Numbered from the stretch's first letter, positions 1-12,016 are shown. The stretch: DNA of 64,000 bases from Emydura subglobosa (GCA_007922225.1 ML680088.1:15321967-15385966), one strand, 5' to 3'. Numbers and translations are program-made. Notes: generated by a model from the letters alone, not told the origin.

Positions 1-979
1 AGGGAGCCTGGAGAAACAAGAGACTTTCCCTAAATCGGTGGGGAGGGGAGGAGCTTTTCTAAAGGCACCAAATCGCACACACAGCTAGGAATGAACTGGG
101 AATTGTAAATGCCTTTGCAAAAAAAGCATGTACTGCAGGATTACACACCATGGGGAAAGACATGCAAATCAGTTTACGGTTAAGAATGCGAATAGTTGGT
201 GGTTGTGGTTGTTTTACAATTTAAGATAATGTGAGAAATATGTCTGTGCAATAATTGCTGCTCTGATCATTAACTCTGATGCTGAGCGTGATTTACTTGT
301 GTCCCTCCCCCCTCCCCCCGCAGACCTGATGAGTGACTGATCTATCGACACAGAAGGAATTAAGAGCAACAGGAGCCCTTTGAGAGTGGGCTCACGAAAG
401 CTGCTGTGAGAAAACATCCAGGGCTCCAAAGAGACGTAGAATCCAGTTCATGTGTGTGTTCTGAGGTTCTTTGTTCCAGCTTTTCCATATGGTCAGTGGA
501 CTTGCCCCATAATTCCCGAGTGGTTATCCCAGTAACAATCTAATTAACACCTTGAAGAAAGTAACGTTTGTTAGCAAATCAATAGGAAATCAAAGGTAAG
601 CAGCAAAAAATCATATGTGGGCTATGGGCAGGATAACAGCCTGGCTAGATAGGTTAAAATCTTATCACTTCAATGGTTTAAGTAAAGCCTACACTCAGAT
701 CCTAGCATTCAGGGGTCTCTATCAGACTGTCAGGTTCTGCCCCTCATCTTAGCACAATAATGTCACAGATGTAGAGATTGGGATTTTCACAGGATCACAA
801 GGGAATTAGGCACCTATCATCAATGAGATCTGGGCACCTCAATCCCTTAGCTTCCTTTGAGAACACAGCCAGAGACACTCTCTGTAATGGTAGCTTCCTG
901 TCCCTCCCCTCTTGGCCCGTGACATCTCAGTTGTACTGCTGGGCCACTCTGATTTTTTTAGAAAGCGTCCTGTATTATC
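1..979. other. Unique-looking non-coding stretch
   Basis: I see no gene, RNA or recognisable repeat here. A single octamer word ATGCAAAT lies at 162-169. The short open frames have no recognisable domain and no coding character. Confidence 0.5.
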
Positions 980-1213
980 TGGGACTTCAAAGAAAGCTAA
1001 TGGAGGGTAGGTCCATCAATGGCTACTAGCTAAGATAGGCAGGGATTGCTGTTTGCCAGAGGCTGGGAATGGCTGACAGGATGGATCACGTGATGATTCC
1101 CTGTTCTGTTCATTCCCTCTGAAGCACCTGGCATTGGCCACTGTTGAAAAACAAGATGCTGGGCTAGACGGACCATTGGTCTGATCCAGTATGGCAGTTC
1201 TTATGTTCTTCTG
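980..1213 (+). mobile_element. CR1 LINE, 3' end fragment
   Basis: This is a 5'-truncated CR1 non-LTR retrotransposon tail. It carries the conserved order GGTCCATCAATGGCTA, then CTGTTCTGTTCATTCCCTCT, then GGGCTAGACGGACC, and ends in TTCTTATGTTCTT. The same block recurs at 15840-15966 and at the 3' end of the long copy at 52660-54772, which confirms the family within this window. It lies past the stop of ORF2, so nothing coding remains apart from the last few codons before the stop. Confidence 0.85.
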
Positions 1214-2104
1214 ACTTGTAACCAAACATGGGATATAGAATGAGCTGGAGGTGGTAAATATTTTTCAGCTGAGAAATTTTCCTGCCAAAAACTTGGGTTT
1301 CGTCAAAAACCCTTTTTTCTTTTTTGGGACGGGGCAATGTCATTTGTGACTGTATTTTTTAAATCTGTTGACACAGACATTCTAAACAAAATGAAGCTAA
1401 AATGTTCTGTTTTGTTTGAAGTTGAGAGTTTTGTTTCATTTCTGTGGAGAACATCACATTTTCATTGTTTTAGGTCTGAGGGACATACAAACACACGGGT
1501 GGTTGGAAACCTCAGGAGGCTGTGAGGGTCCATGGGGTTGCGAAGAGTCACCCAGGAATGTTGACCAACACAGCTACAACAGCACTGCCTACGTGTTCCA
1601 AAATCAGCAGTGGGAGGAGAGCCATGCTGGCTGGAGGCAGGTTGCTCCAGGCTGGCTGAGGTTGTCAAGCAGGGTCTCTTTCCAGGCTCCAGAGATGGGG
1701 CCCATCAGGGGTGACAGAGGTCTAGTCTGCTGTGAGACCAAAGTGAGCTAACATCAGCCTCTTGGTTATGAAAATGAAGCCTGAACTGGGGTGTGAAATA
1801 AGATGTCTGAGACTTGAAAAGGACACTGGGCATTTCCAGATGATCAGTACCAGAGTTCATTCTTAAGTTTTAACTGTAAGTATTAAAGTACACACTGGTT
1901 AATTCAGTGTGGTATACAGGAATTTCTAGGCCACCTTTTGGAGAACACCTACCATGCCTATTAGAGGGCTGCTACTCCAGGGGAAAGGTTCCTTGTAAGA
2001 AGGGAATAGAAGAAGGGGTGCCTTGAGGAACAGTTTCCAAGTGAGAAGCATGTTGGTGGCAGCAGGAAACCAAGACCAGGGTCGTAGTCAACCCCAGCTC
2101 GGGA
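1214..2104. other. Non-coding stretch with two small repeat scraps
   Basis: Positions 1245-1335 are A/T-rich with alternating AAAATTTTC-type words, like the fold-back family seen at 15368 and 44480. Positions 1556-1592 resemble the terminal segment of the Penelope-like tail (GACCAACACAGCTACAACAG). I see nothing else. Confidence 0.4.
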
Positions 2105-2790
2105 GTGTTTCATTTTTCAAAAGTCAAAATGTTTTCAAAACGTCATATTTTATTTTTTTCCCCTCTGTTTTGCCACAGAATGCAACAGAACAAAAGACAT
2201 CTAAGTTTGTTTGAGGAGGTTCCATGACTTTTTCTTTTTTTCTCCCACTCTTTCCCCTTTTCAAACGTTTCTCGACTTTGGAAAAGATACAGAATGGAAA
2301 AAGGAAAACAGAAACTGGGACTTTGCAGCTTTTCCAAAAGTGAAACCATCTGAAAAGGAAAAATGGGGGGGAAAGAGGGTGGAAGGAGGTAAACAGTTAC
2401 AGCAAGGAGGGAAAAAACTTTTTCCAAGTGTTTAAAAAAAAAAAAAAAAAAGTCCAAAGAAGTGTATTTTCCCCACTTTATGTCACTCCTCCCACCCCAT
2501 AAATGAGTAAAGAAAGTAAATAAAAATGTTTAAAAGTTTTTAACTGGAAAAAAAGGGTGATGGGTTGGTAGAGTAAAACAGTGATAAGGGAGGTGATGGG
2601 GGGAGACCTGAAACTGGATTTCTTTTTAGTAAAATTAAGTTTTTTTTAAAGGAAATACAAATGTTCATTTAATTTTGAAAAATTTTGCTTCAATTTCCCC
2701 CCTACCACCAAAGAAAGATTTCAAACAAAATGAAAACTGTTCACTTTCTGTCCACAATGGTCACAAAAATACCCTCACAAACATTCGACC
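2105..2790. repeat. A/T-rich fold-back-type repeat with poly(A)
   Basis: The block is dominated by short runs of A and T and by self-complementary words such as GAAAAATTTTGC. An 18-A homopolymer lies at 2434-2451. It resembles other A/T-rich fold-back blocks here (15368-15676, 19255-19675, 44480-44880). Terminal inverted repeats are not clean, so the boundaries are approximate and the family call is an inference. Confidence 0.35.
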
Positions 2791-3625
2791 GTCTCTAATA
2801 AAACTTGCATTGAGTTTGGATGTCAGCTGTCATTTGGACTCCTGAAACCAGTTTATAAGGCTGTGACTTTTACCTCCTTCCACAGTACTTCTGAATTTGA
2901 CCACTAGCATCTTCAAGCTGGGTTTTCCTCCCCTTATTTACCTAAAATGAAACACCCTTAAAACATGCTGGGCCCAATACATCTCCCTCAACCCTTACGC
3001 TGAGTAGCACCTCATTCCATGGGATGTCCTTGACCGCATTGGGACTATCTTCAGAATTAAGTGAGAATTGAACGCCAAATAGATATGCCACTGTTGTCGA
3101 GTTGGTCATACTCCTAGACTACAGGAGAGGCTAGAAAGTGGCACCAAGTGGCACCAAACAGTGCGGGAATACACGCAGCCAAGGCCAGGGCAAATGTTTT
3201 CGGAGACTCTCTAGAGCCAGTCCTTCCTTGCCTTACCCCACTCAGCAGCCAGCATTCGCAAGCCATTTCAATCAGCAATCCCTCTCTCACCTGGCACAGA
3301 CCGATTGGTTGCCAACGAGGAATGAACACGGTCCACATCCATCTCTTTTGCCATGTCGCTTTCCTCCCACAGAAAGCTGCCAAGCCAAAACTAACAGAGG
3401 AGTGAAGGAAAGGAGCGTCAGGGGTAATAGAACAAGATAATCAGGTGGACGGGAAAGTGCGTGCGCCCGTCTGGTTGCAGTAACCGAACGCCTCCACCAT
3501 GGTGACAATTGTCACAGCTCAGCCTGAATTTTATTCTCTTCTTCTCACCCCCCCCTACAACTGCCCCATGCTCATCACGGGGCCTCCACCCTGCTGGTGC
3601 TAAATAGAAGGAGCAGATGGTCGTT
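2791..3625. other. No feature seen
   Basis: I see no gene or recognisable repeat. Overlapping short frames at 3114-3508 on both strands are typical of random sequence. Confidence 0.5.
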
Positions 3626-4110
3626 CAGCAGCTGGTTTTCATGTGACTGGTGGCCGGGACCTGGCTACAATGGTGCAAGTGGCCAGGATGCCGGGGAAGT
3701 GCTCCCCTCCCTTCCTCAGGCCCTCCCTGCCCCGTCATGGGTAGGACCCCAGCACAGCTCCGGCATTTAGCACTGGTCCTTGAAGCACCAGGCAGGGGAT
3801 GCAGGGGTGTGGGCTGGGATGGAGGGTTCAGGGGCCAGGTGGGGGTGCCCGGGTCCCATTGTGGTTCAGCTGAGCGGCTCCATGGGGAAGGTTGTGGGAG
3901 GCAGATGGGGAGAAGGTCCCTGGCCCTGGGAGTGGGGGCAGCCAGGGAAGGGGGAGGATGATGGAGGGAGAAGTCCCCAGAACCAGAGGAGGGGAGGCGG
4001 CCAGGGGAAGGTAGATGGAGCAGATGGGATGCATGTCCCTGGGGGTGGAGAATGAGGGAGTCAGGAGAGGGTTGGGGGGGGGTGGATGGAGGAGGGTGGT
4101 CCCTGATCAG
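3626..4110 (+). repeat. G-rich, purine-skewed low-complexity block
   Basis: The + strand is strongly G-rich between about 3780 and 4100, with repeated GGATG, GGAGG and GGGG words ending in a run of nine G near 4074. Open frames on both strands (up to 179 codons, minus strand) follow from the low stop-codon density. They show Pro/Ser- or Gly-rich translations without a domain. G-quadruplex formation on the + strand is plausible but not tested. Confidence 0.5.
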
Positions 4111-5537
4111 AATGACTCTCTTTATTCTGTTAGGATGGGTTTCTCCTAGCTGGGCTAGATTCACTGGTGCACTCTAGCACCCCCATGCAACATTTTGACA
4201 ATGGAAAACCATTGTCAAATCAGTCTGAGCAGCCAGTTTAATTGGGTTTATGGAGTGGCCCAGAAGCAGCTGGAGCATACTAGTGAACCTTGCCCCACAT
4301 GGGGTAGGATCAAAACCTACCTGAAAAGCATGCGTATCTCAGTGGTACCTAGAAAACGTTACATTTGTTGGAGAGGACTGGCTTTTACCCAGGTCAGGTA
4401 ACATGTCTCTGATATGGAAGCAGACAGAGCATAAAGGCCAGATTTAGGGCTCATCTACTCCAACAGATGGTTTGTGGCAAGCTGGGGTGTGGCTCTACCA
4501 TGTGCTAGCCTGCCATGGACTAAATGTTCATGTACCGCTGTACATTCTCAGCCCTGCCAAGGTGCATTAGCTCCCATTTCAAAGAGGATGAGATCAAAGC
4601 GCTCCAGTGAACTGCTAATGCATTCTCAAGAGTGGCCTGTATATTTGTGAAAACGCTTTTTGGCATTTGGTGGCCAGCCCCATGACTGGCGAATGCAAAG
4701 CAAATGCTGTTTGTGCTCAAACTGCAGGTTTTCCCCTGTACAAAGACACAAAGATTTGGGGTTTGATTCCCCATTGCTTTTCTCTCTTCTTACAGTGGTG
4801 TCACTCCATTCATTTTGTTCCACTACAGCTGAACCAGCTTGAAACTGGACTATACAACGGTGACCCAAGCCCTTGGGCTTTTTGTCTAACTACAAGTGTG
4901 CTTTGGATGTGCCTTGCTATTCAAAGTTTGCCAGATCAAAGCTGAGTGTGATGCAGATTTTCAATTAGATAAAAATTATGGGCAAAACATTAGTCAGGTT
5001 TTGAATGAGGGTGCATCGTCACACAAAAGCTAGATTTTGGAGACATCTCACGCATGACAGAATTACCAACCTGAGATCATTTCTGCAGGGCTACTGCACT
5101 ATAATTGTTAGTATTGCATGTGTAGGTAGCCTGTAAAAATTTACAGCCAGTGTCTGCATGTTGTATTTGTGTATTTCTGGAGAAGATGGATAGGTTCTGA
5201 GTTTCCAAGACGGTAAACGTAAGCATAATTTTAGATTTTGGATCAGGAACAGGGGCCTTACCCTATTCTTGCACCTCAGGAGCCTTGCAACACCCCTGCC
5301 AGGGGGACCACACACAATCAGGCAGTGCCAGCTAGCAGGTCACAGGCCGGGGCATGCTACCCAGTCACAGCCCTGTGTTAGAGGCAGCATGGGAACACAC
5401 CACTGCAGGGAGAGCACTGGGAAGCAGTCATGGGCAGAAAGGCACACTGGCTATTGGAGATCCCAGTCCACACCCGGGGGGAAGCAAATGAGAAACCTGA
5501 GACAGGCTTTAAGACACGCTTCCTTCCCAGGCTCTGA
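4111..5537. other. No feature seen
   Basis: This is mixed-composition unique-looking sequence. The segment 4445-4500 (GGGCTCATCTACTCC and following) faintly resembles the end of a Harbinger-like MITE but has no partner inverted repeat. Confidence 0.4.
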
Positions 5538-5622
5538 AAAATAGCTCTGTGTTGCTCAAAAGCTTGTCCCTTCCACCAACTGAGGTTGGCCCAGTAAAAG
5601 ATATTCCCTCACCGATCTTGGC
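5538..5622 (+). mobile_element. Penelope-like element, 3' tail fragment
   Basis: This short fragment matches the tail of the two longer Penelope-like copies at 17880-17985 and 33120-33215. The shared order is AGCTCTGTGT, CTCAAAAGCTTGTC, CACCAAC, GGTTGG, then AGTAAAAGATATTCCCTCAC. No coding sequence remains. Confidence 0.7.
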
Positions 5623-6511
5623 TCTTAAAGAGGGGCAGCAGACCTGTCCCCATCTCCCCCCACATGCCCACGGCAAGGTGACAAGCTCTGCTGGCCAGCA
5701 CCTATGGGTCGAACAAATCCCCAACCTCCCTGATCCTCTCTGTTCTTTTCCAGGGAATTGCTCCCAATGGGGAGGAACTTAGCAGTAATTCCAGTGGAGT
5801 GGCTACCAACCCTTCAGGAGGGATGTGCCTACCCCTGCCTATGGCATGACTGTGTCAGGATGGGCCCCTGTCTGTGCCTCCCTGATTGAAAGGCTGGACC
5901 CGCCCAAGCAGCCAGGAAATGCTAGGGAAGAGCGCCAGGCCAGGGACAAAGAGCATTGCCGAGATCTGCAGCGATTCAGTGTATCCACAGAAGCCGGAAG
6001 ACCGAAGAGCCTTGCAACCCGACTAGAACTTAACAGGACTTGAGTGCAGGCTTTGAGTGGGGTAGGAAAACAACCTGGGACTCTCAGGCACGGGTGGGGT
6101 CACCTCTGATCACCTTCTGCTGCCCACGGAGCTGACGCAGCCACAGGTGTGGGCCCCCTTCTTGTCCGCCGCTGCCACCCTCACCGTGGCATGCTGTGCC
6201 AGGACCTCTTGCTCCGTGGCACGCACAGCTGGAGTCGGGTCAGTTATTACACTTAGAAAATTAGTTATCGGGAAGCAACATGCCCTTGTCACAGGTAACA
6301 GGTTCCTTGCTAGGCAGTGACTTAGCGTTAATTAAGAAGATGAAATTGGCGAAGCACACAGAAACTTTATGAAGCTTAGTTCATAAGACAAATACAACTG
6401 AAACTGTAGGGGAAAAAAAACCAATATATGTAAGTATAACAATAAGATAAGCACAGTAAAATGGTTTCCTGCATTGTTCGTACTTACAATCTGCCATTGT
6501 AATGGTAATCT
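5623..6511. other. No feature seen
   Basis: I see no gene or repeat. The ORFs are short and featureless. Confidence 0.45.
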
Positions 6512-6672
6512 CACTTAGTGGTGAGAGCAATTATCCACTGGAACAGCTCAGAAGGGCCACGGTGGATTTTCCATCACTGACCATTTTAAAAATCAAGTTC
6601 TCTGGCCTGTGCTATACAGGAGGTCAGACTGGATGATCACCTTGGTCCCTTCCAGCCTAGGGATCTAGGAAC
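6512..6672 (+). mobile_element. CR1 LINE 3' end, internally deleted
   Basis: The left part carries the CR1 segment around GTGGATTTTCCATCACTGAC. The right part carries the CR1 terminus CTATACAGGAGGTCAGAC, TGGATGATCACCTTGGTCCC. Normally about 100 bp separate these two blocks; here they are nearly fused, so an internal deletion is inferred. This is a different CR1 subfamily from the copy at 980. Confidence 0.75.
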
Positions 6673-6697
6673 TGTGCTCACCTACAACTAAGGATAA

Positions 6698-7175
6698 GAT
6701 GATGTCACAGAGCTCACGGAATCCATGACTTCCTGCAACCTCTGTGACATTTTCTGCTTCAGCTGGGGGCGGGGGGGAGAGAACACAAGAGCTGTCAGTT
6801 GGCGGGGGACCTGTTGGATCCCTGGCCCTGTGGTTGGGGTGAATGGGGGACCTAGAGTTCCAAGCTGCGTTGAGCAGCGGGGGACCCACTGTAGCTCCAA
6901 GCCACCGCCCTGGGTGGCGGGGGTCCCTAGAGCTCCAAGCCGGGGGCAAGAAGACACCGAGCTCCCAGTCCTTGCCAACCAGATCCCAGACTCTGCAGGC
7001 AGTGGAGGGGGGAGGCCCTGCCCACTGCTCTCATCCCGTCCTCCCCTCCCCAGTCAGCCCCATTTTATCATAGATAGATATTTTTTAGTAAAAGTCAGGG
7101 AGAGGTCACGGCTTGCGTGGATATTTGTTTATTGCCCGTGACCTCTCCCTGATTTTTACTAAAAATAACCGTGGC
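6698..7175 (+). mobile_element. Non-autonomous DNA transposon (hAT-like) with hairpin end
   Basis: The element begins near a GTCACAGAG...CTCTGTGAC motif pair (6704-6748). It continues through a GC-rich core with degenerate units of the form GCGGGGGACC...CTCCAAGC (about 6800-6945). It ends in a strong hairpin: 7082-7111 pairs with 7136-7165 in 29 of 30 positions around a 24-base loop. No transposase is present. I recall this structure as a common turtle repeat. The hAT assignment is from memory and should be treated as provisional. Confidence 0.6.
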
Positions 7176-9565
7176 AAACTCTTAACCTTACTGATCACCT
7201 AATGGAAACAGTTAGAGACAAAAGATGGAAAGCAAAGTAAATGGAGATCACCCCGAGAGGAAGGTGCTGAGCCAGGCTTCCTATCCTGTCATCGCCAGTG
7301 TGACAGGGTGGCTGGCTGGCTAATCCCAGCTGCTGACTGGAGTCACCAGCGTACAACTGGTCATCCACGGGTGTCCCAACAGCAGCCTAGTTAAGTGCAT
7401 CTTTTACATACCTTCTCCTATTCCACCCACTCATGTCCGGGACCATATTTGAGAAGGTTTCAGCCCCTGCCTATGCGTGGTATTCCGGCCATCCATAGTT
7501 AAACCTCCAGTCATGGACACAAGCCATTTGCATCAATAAATCGTGCACATTAATGCAGTTATCTCTATAGTTACCATATTGCAAAAATATTCCCAGATGC
7601 TACCATATGTTTGTGTGTGGTTTGCCTATTCGTCACACCATGCATTGCTAAACTATCACAGGGTACATATGGCTCAATTTGATAAACCGAGGTCCAGCAA
7701 ATAATACTCAGGCGAGTGTATGAAAGCTGTTAACTTCTACTGGGCCTCAGTGGAGGCCCTTAACACTTAAGACGCATAGCCATGCCTATTTTTAATACAT
7801 GTATTTTGGTTTTTCCACTTGCTGTTACAGCTTCAGTAACCTCCACCATTATTACTCTACGCACGCTTGGCATAGAGATTATATTTTACCTCAAAACAGA
7901 TACCTCCAAGATCAGGTCAGGGGTCAACGGTCAACACGGCGCAGCAGGGGTGGCTGGTGTGGGGAATGCAGCCAACACCGCACCGACCCCACGGCAGAAG
8001 CAGCCAGAGATGGTTTGCCAGCCCAGGGTATGGGGAATGGGAAGCCTCCACCAGGCTAAGCCCCCAGGACAAGGCTGGGCGGGTTTGAAAGTGACTTGAC
8101 GTGCTACTTGGGCACAGAAGTCCCTGGCCTGCCAGAAGTCGATCGCCTTGAAAGGGGGGGCTGAGGGTTGGAGTGGGCAGGTTGCCCCAAGGAGCCGCAG
8201 GTGCTGAAGGAGCATGGGCAGTGCCCGTGGGGTGTGGGAGGGCGGCAGGGCAGGCACTCGACTCGCCCCTGAAGATGCACAGCAGGCGGAGGAAGCGGGC
8301 ACCATTAGGGTGGCTGCGGTGGCGGAGTGTCCCCACGCCACCTGATTGCCCCTTCCTTTCCCTGCCCAGCCCAGCACCAGCCCCCACCTCTGCCTGGCAC
8401 CAAGGGGGCTGGGCTGCTCTGTCTCGCGCCTTCCCCAGGTACAAAGGAAATATCCTGGGGATGGCAACATAGACCAGACCCACAACATTTCCACTGTGGT
8501 GATGCTAGTCCCTCTTGCCCTGCCAATTCCACCACCCGTGTCCCCCCATTCCTTGCACAGCCCCCAGAACAGATGCCTGGCAGCAGGTACCAGGGCATCC
8601 AAAGGAATGAGGTGAATCCGTCACATCCTTTTCCTCTCTGCTCACATCACCGCCCGCCCGTCATTCTACAACGCACAACACCCGTTGCTGTGGTGTGTAG
8701 ATTGCAGCCTTGCTGGCTTAGTGCAGGATTAGTCCTGTCCTGATTTGGGACCTGCGCGGGCTACATGCTCACCCAGCTCCAGGCAGGGCCATGGCAGAGC
8801 AATGCTTCTCCTCTCGCTCTGCCCTGCTGGCTCCAGGCCTGGCCCTCAGGTGTCTGCATGGAGACACATTGCCCGGCATGGCTGGACCTTTTCTTTCCAA
8901 GGATTTTTAGTATTCCCCATGTTTTCACAATGGCCGGCTGGTGTGTCACCCTCCAATCCAGAAAGCCAGGGTTCAGGTAAGCAGCTCCCGATGGGCAACA
9001 GCCTTCTGCCCCAGCAGTGCAAAGGGGCCAGACAGCGATCACAGCCTGCCTGTTGTAGGGAAATCCCCGGAGGACGTCTGGCTCTGTGTTACCCCACCTT
9101 GCAGCCCTTGGCCCTTGTGGCCAGGCAAGAGAGGACTCAGCAGGAGTTGAGCTGTACCCTGACAGGGCCCAGTTACAGCCCAGCCACCGGGAGCCACAGC
9201 AGCTGGGCACAGGGCTGGAGAATGTGATATTGGGGCCAACCCATCCGCAGATGGGCAGAGAAACAAAAATAATGCGGAGTAAAGCCACAGTCACCACTCT
9301 CATTGGGTCTGCACTAAGTGCAGCTCAGCCAGACTCACCCGTCAGGCCCTGGCGTGCTCTTAAGGTGCCGGAGTGGTGCTAATCTACATTCACACTGTTA
9401 ACGCTCCCCTTTGGCGTGTTTTCCTGTAGGTCGATGTGCGTGTCTAATGGGAGCCCATTTGGGCTATTGGTTTTGTTGCTCATTTGTTGATTTCTTAATA
9501 GAACCTCCCTTGCCATTGGCAGGCTGCAGTTAAATACAAGGTTGGTTTATATTGCTGTGAACAGA
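7176..9565. other. Unique-looking non-coding stretch, GC-rich in the middle
   Basis: No gene or repeat family was recognised. Overlapping open frames up to 223 codons (7931-8602, minus) lie in GC-rich DNA and run in several frames on both strands at once. Their translations have no domain. I treat them as chance frames. Confidence 0.4.
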
Positions 9566-9714
9566 TTTGCCGATTTTAAGGCTAGAAGGGACCATTGCAA
9601 TCACCTAGCCTGACTTTCCTGCATAACACAAGCCATTGAACTTCCTCACAATGATTCCTACAGGGAGCCCAACAGCTTGTGGTTGGACTAGAGAGTCTTT
9701 GAGAGACATCTTGC
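9566..9714 (-). mobile_element. CR1 LINE 3' end, minus strand
   Basis: Read on the minus strand this is the CR1 terminus of the subfamily ending in ATGGTCCCTTCT-GCCTTAAAATC. On the plus strand it appears as TTTTAAGGCTAGAAGGGACC followed by CCTGCATAACACAAGCCATTG. Only 3' UTR-like sequence is left. Confidence 0.75.
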
Positions 9715-9848
9715 TTGGAAGTCAACACAAAGGGTGCAAAGCTGGGGCAAAGGGCCACCGGGGTCACTGACGCTAGGATAATTTATGCTAGTTGAAGGGC
9801 TGGCCCTTTCAAGTGTTTGTCAAGTGGGGTGGGACTGATAGACCCTGA

Positions 9849-10137
9849 GGGTACGTCTACACAGCAACAAAATACCTGCGGCACAACCATGGCTAGCTCA
9901 GATCAGCTGGCTTGGGTTGTGGGGTTAATAGTGGCAGTGTAGACACTCCAGCTGGAGCCTGGGCTCTGAGACCCCACAAGGGGGAAGGATCTCATAGTCT
10001 GGGCATTAGCCCAGCCCTGAACATCTACACTGCTATTTGTAGCCCTGCAGTCTGAGTCCCACGAGTCCAAATCAGCTGACCCGGACTCTGAGACTCAGTG
10101 CCCTGCCATGGGTTTTTTATTGCAGGGTAGCCGTACC
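9849..10137 (+). mobile_element. Harbinger-like MITE, 289 bp
   Basis: The left end reads GGGTACGTCTACAC. The right end is a degraded inverted copy (TTGCAGGGTAGCCGTACC), where an undamaged copy would mirror the left end. The interior contains TGTAGACACTCC (9939-9950) and ATCTACACTGC (10022-10032), typical of this family. No transposase is present. Flanking 3-mers do not match cleanly, so the target duplication is not demonstrable here. Confidence 0.65.
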
Positions 10138-10204
10138 TTGTGAGAGCAAGAAGGCAGGTCAACAGCATAAAGAAATAGCTCAGAGGAAGAAGACCTTAAA
10201 CAAC

Positions 10205-10400
10205 AATCAAACTTATCTGTTTCTTAGAGCAAAAAAACCAATTTCTTCCAAACCCCATAAATCTGGGGGAAAACAACAACAGAAAAATTAGGCTCTGGTT
10301 TTCATTGAAAAATGTAACTCTTTTCATGAGAAATTTTGAAAAAACAATGAACATTTTTCAAAATTTCCCACAAAAAAGTAAAAAAAGAATGGATCTAGGC
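10205..10400. repeat. A/T-rich fold-back-like block
   Basis: A/T-rich sequence with words such as ATTTTTCAAAATTTCCC. It resembles the fold-back family at 15368-15676 but has no clear terminal repeats. Low confidence. Confidence 0.3.
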
Positions 10401-11440
10401 CCCTCCTGAAATCTGACCCTCTTTCTCCAGTTCTGTTCACCACACTTCAGCGAGGACCGTACATGACCTCTGCAGTGGAGATTTTCACACTTTGGCTCTC
10501 TCTGTCAATGCAGTCCTCCCTTCCAGACCACTTTTTTGCACCACGACTCCATGCCCACCCATGTAAACAATGAACTTTGCTCAGCAAGATGCAACGTCTT
10601 TGCTGGTTTCCGATTAAACCAGACGAAGAAAGTATAGGCTCAGGCCAGATGCTGAATAAGATAGTCGGTAAAAATCAGTTCCACTCTTTGTCCTTGTGCT
10701 ACAGCAGCTCAGCATAAAATCTCACGTGCATGTAACTAAGCAGCTATCATGGAAGGTGTGACCGAATCTAGCTTTGTATGAGCACAGGGGCATTTGGTTT
10801 TATCAAGGTCTCCCTCTTGAACCGCAGTTGTAATTGTATTATGATCGAAAGGCCACCTTTCCCTATCGGCACCGTGGTTGAGAAGCGAGTGCTTCAATTT
10901 TGCCTGCCAGCTATGACAGGAGCAAGGAAAGGACAGAAAGAGGGAGGGGGTTATCGAACAGCTGTGTCCGTAATGCCCCATTAAATGTGTTTTCTTTTCC
11001 CAGGGATGTCGGAGTGCAGGAAGAAGATGGTGTCTCCCTCCTCCCCACTGACCTGCAGGCGACCAGCCGCCTCTGAGTTCACTTGCTGGACTGAACACAA
11101 CTTGCACGGGTAGCAGAATAAGGGGAACTGGCAAAGACTGTATCCTAGCTCCCATCAGGATTTGTCACTGGGGACAAGGTGTTTGTTCTTTTCCATTTCT
11201 GTTTAATCTGTGGCTTGGGAAATTTGTGGTTTTCTAGGGACGAGCACTGGGTTCTGCTGGATGTCCAGAGCATCGAAAGCCAACACGGCTACCTTTAGTT
11301 TCTTCCTTTCTTGCAGCGTTGATGATGTCAGCAGGACCACACACACAGGTCTTCAGTTTTAGCTCTATGCTGCTTTTGCCGGCACACCATGCTATCCTAT
11401 GACAATGGGGCCATATCAACAGCATTACTGCATCTGGAAT
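10401..11440. other. No feature seen
   Basis: I see no gene or recognised repeat. A 139-codon minus-strand frame at 10736-11155 has no domain and is not believed. Confidence 0.45.
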
Positions 11441-11441
11441 C

Positions 11442-11846
11442 ATGAGGAAATCAGAGAGCGTACAGTCCAGTACTATCTTGGTAAGGCCTCACCTGGAGTA
11501 TTGTGTCCAGTTTTGGGCCCCCCACTACAGGAAGGATGTGGACAAATCGGAAGGAGTCCAGCGGAGGGCAACAAAAATGACTAGGGGGCTAGAGCACAAG
11601 ACTTATGAGGAAAGGCTGAGGGAACTAGGCTTGTTTAGTCTGCAGAAGAGAAGAATGAGGGGGGATTTGATAGCTGCCTTTAACTACCTGAAGGGGAGAT
11701 CCAGAGAGGATGGAGCTAGGCTGTTCTCAGTGGTGGTAGATGACCGAACAAGGAGCAATGGCCTCAAGTTGCAGTGCAGGAGGCCTAGGATGGATATTAG
11801 AAAAAATGTTTTCACTAGGAGGGTGGTGAAGCACTGGAATGGGTGA
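11442..11846 (+). pseudogene. CR1 ORF2 C-terminal remnant
   Basis: About 120 codons of the CR1 reverse-transcriptase polyprotein lie downstream of the RT core. Recognisable words are [52 protein letters not shown] and [11 protein letters not shown]. The frame is still open from 11469 to 11846, but all catalytic domains (endonuclease and RT palm) are missing. It is therefore a 5'-truncated dead copy. The first residues before about 11469 come from flanking DNA. The same protein segment is encoded at 54008-54589 and on the minus strand at 24194-24761. Confidence 0.85.
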
Positions 11847-12016
11847 CCTAGGAAGGTGGTGGAATGTCCATCCTTAGAGGTTTTTATGGTGCAGCTTGAC
11901 AAAGCCCTGGTTTGGATGCTTTAGTTGGGTTGGGTCCTGCTTTGAGCAGGGGGTTGGACTAGATACCTTCAGAGGTCCCATCGAAACCTAATCTTCTATG
12001 ATTCTATGAATCTATG
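11442..12016 (+). mobile_element. CR1 LINE, 3' copy with ORF2 C-terminus
   Basis: This 5'-truncated CR1 holds the last part of ORF2 (11442-11846) and its 3' UTR. It ends in imperfect ATTCTATG repeats at about 11993-12016, a terminal feature typical of CR1. It is the same subfamily as the minus-strand copy at 23953-24945. CR1 normally makes no clear target duplications, and none is seen. Confidence 0.9.

Noticed and set aside
3625..4164. 179-codon Pro/Ser-rich minus-strand frame
   Set aside because: It mirrors the G-rich low-complexity plus strand; composition artefact.
7931..8602. 223-codon minus-strand open frame
   Set aside because: Several frames on both strands are open at once in GC-rich DNA, and the translation has no domain or splice context.
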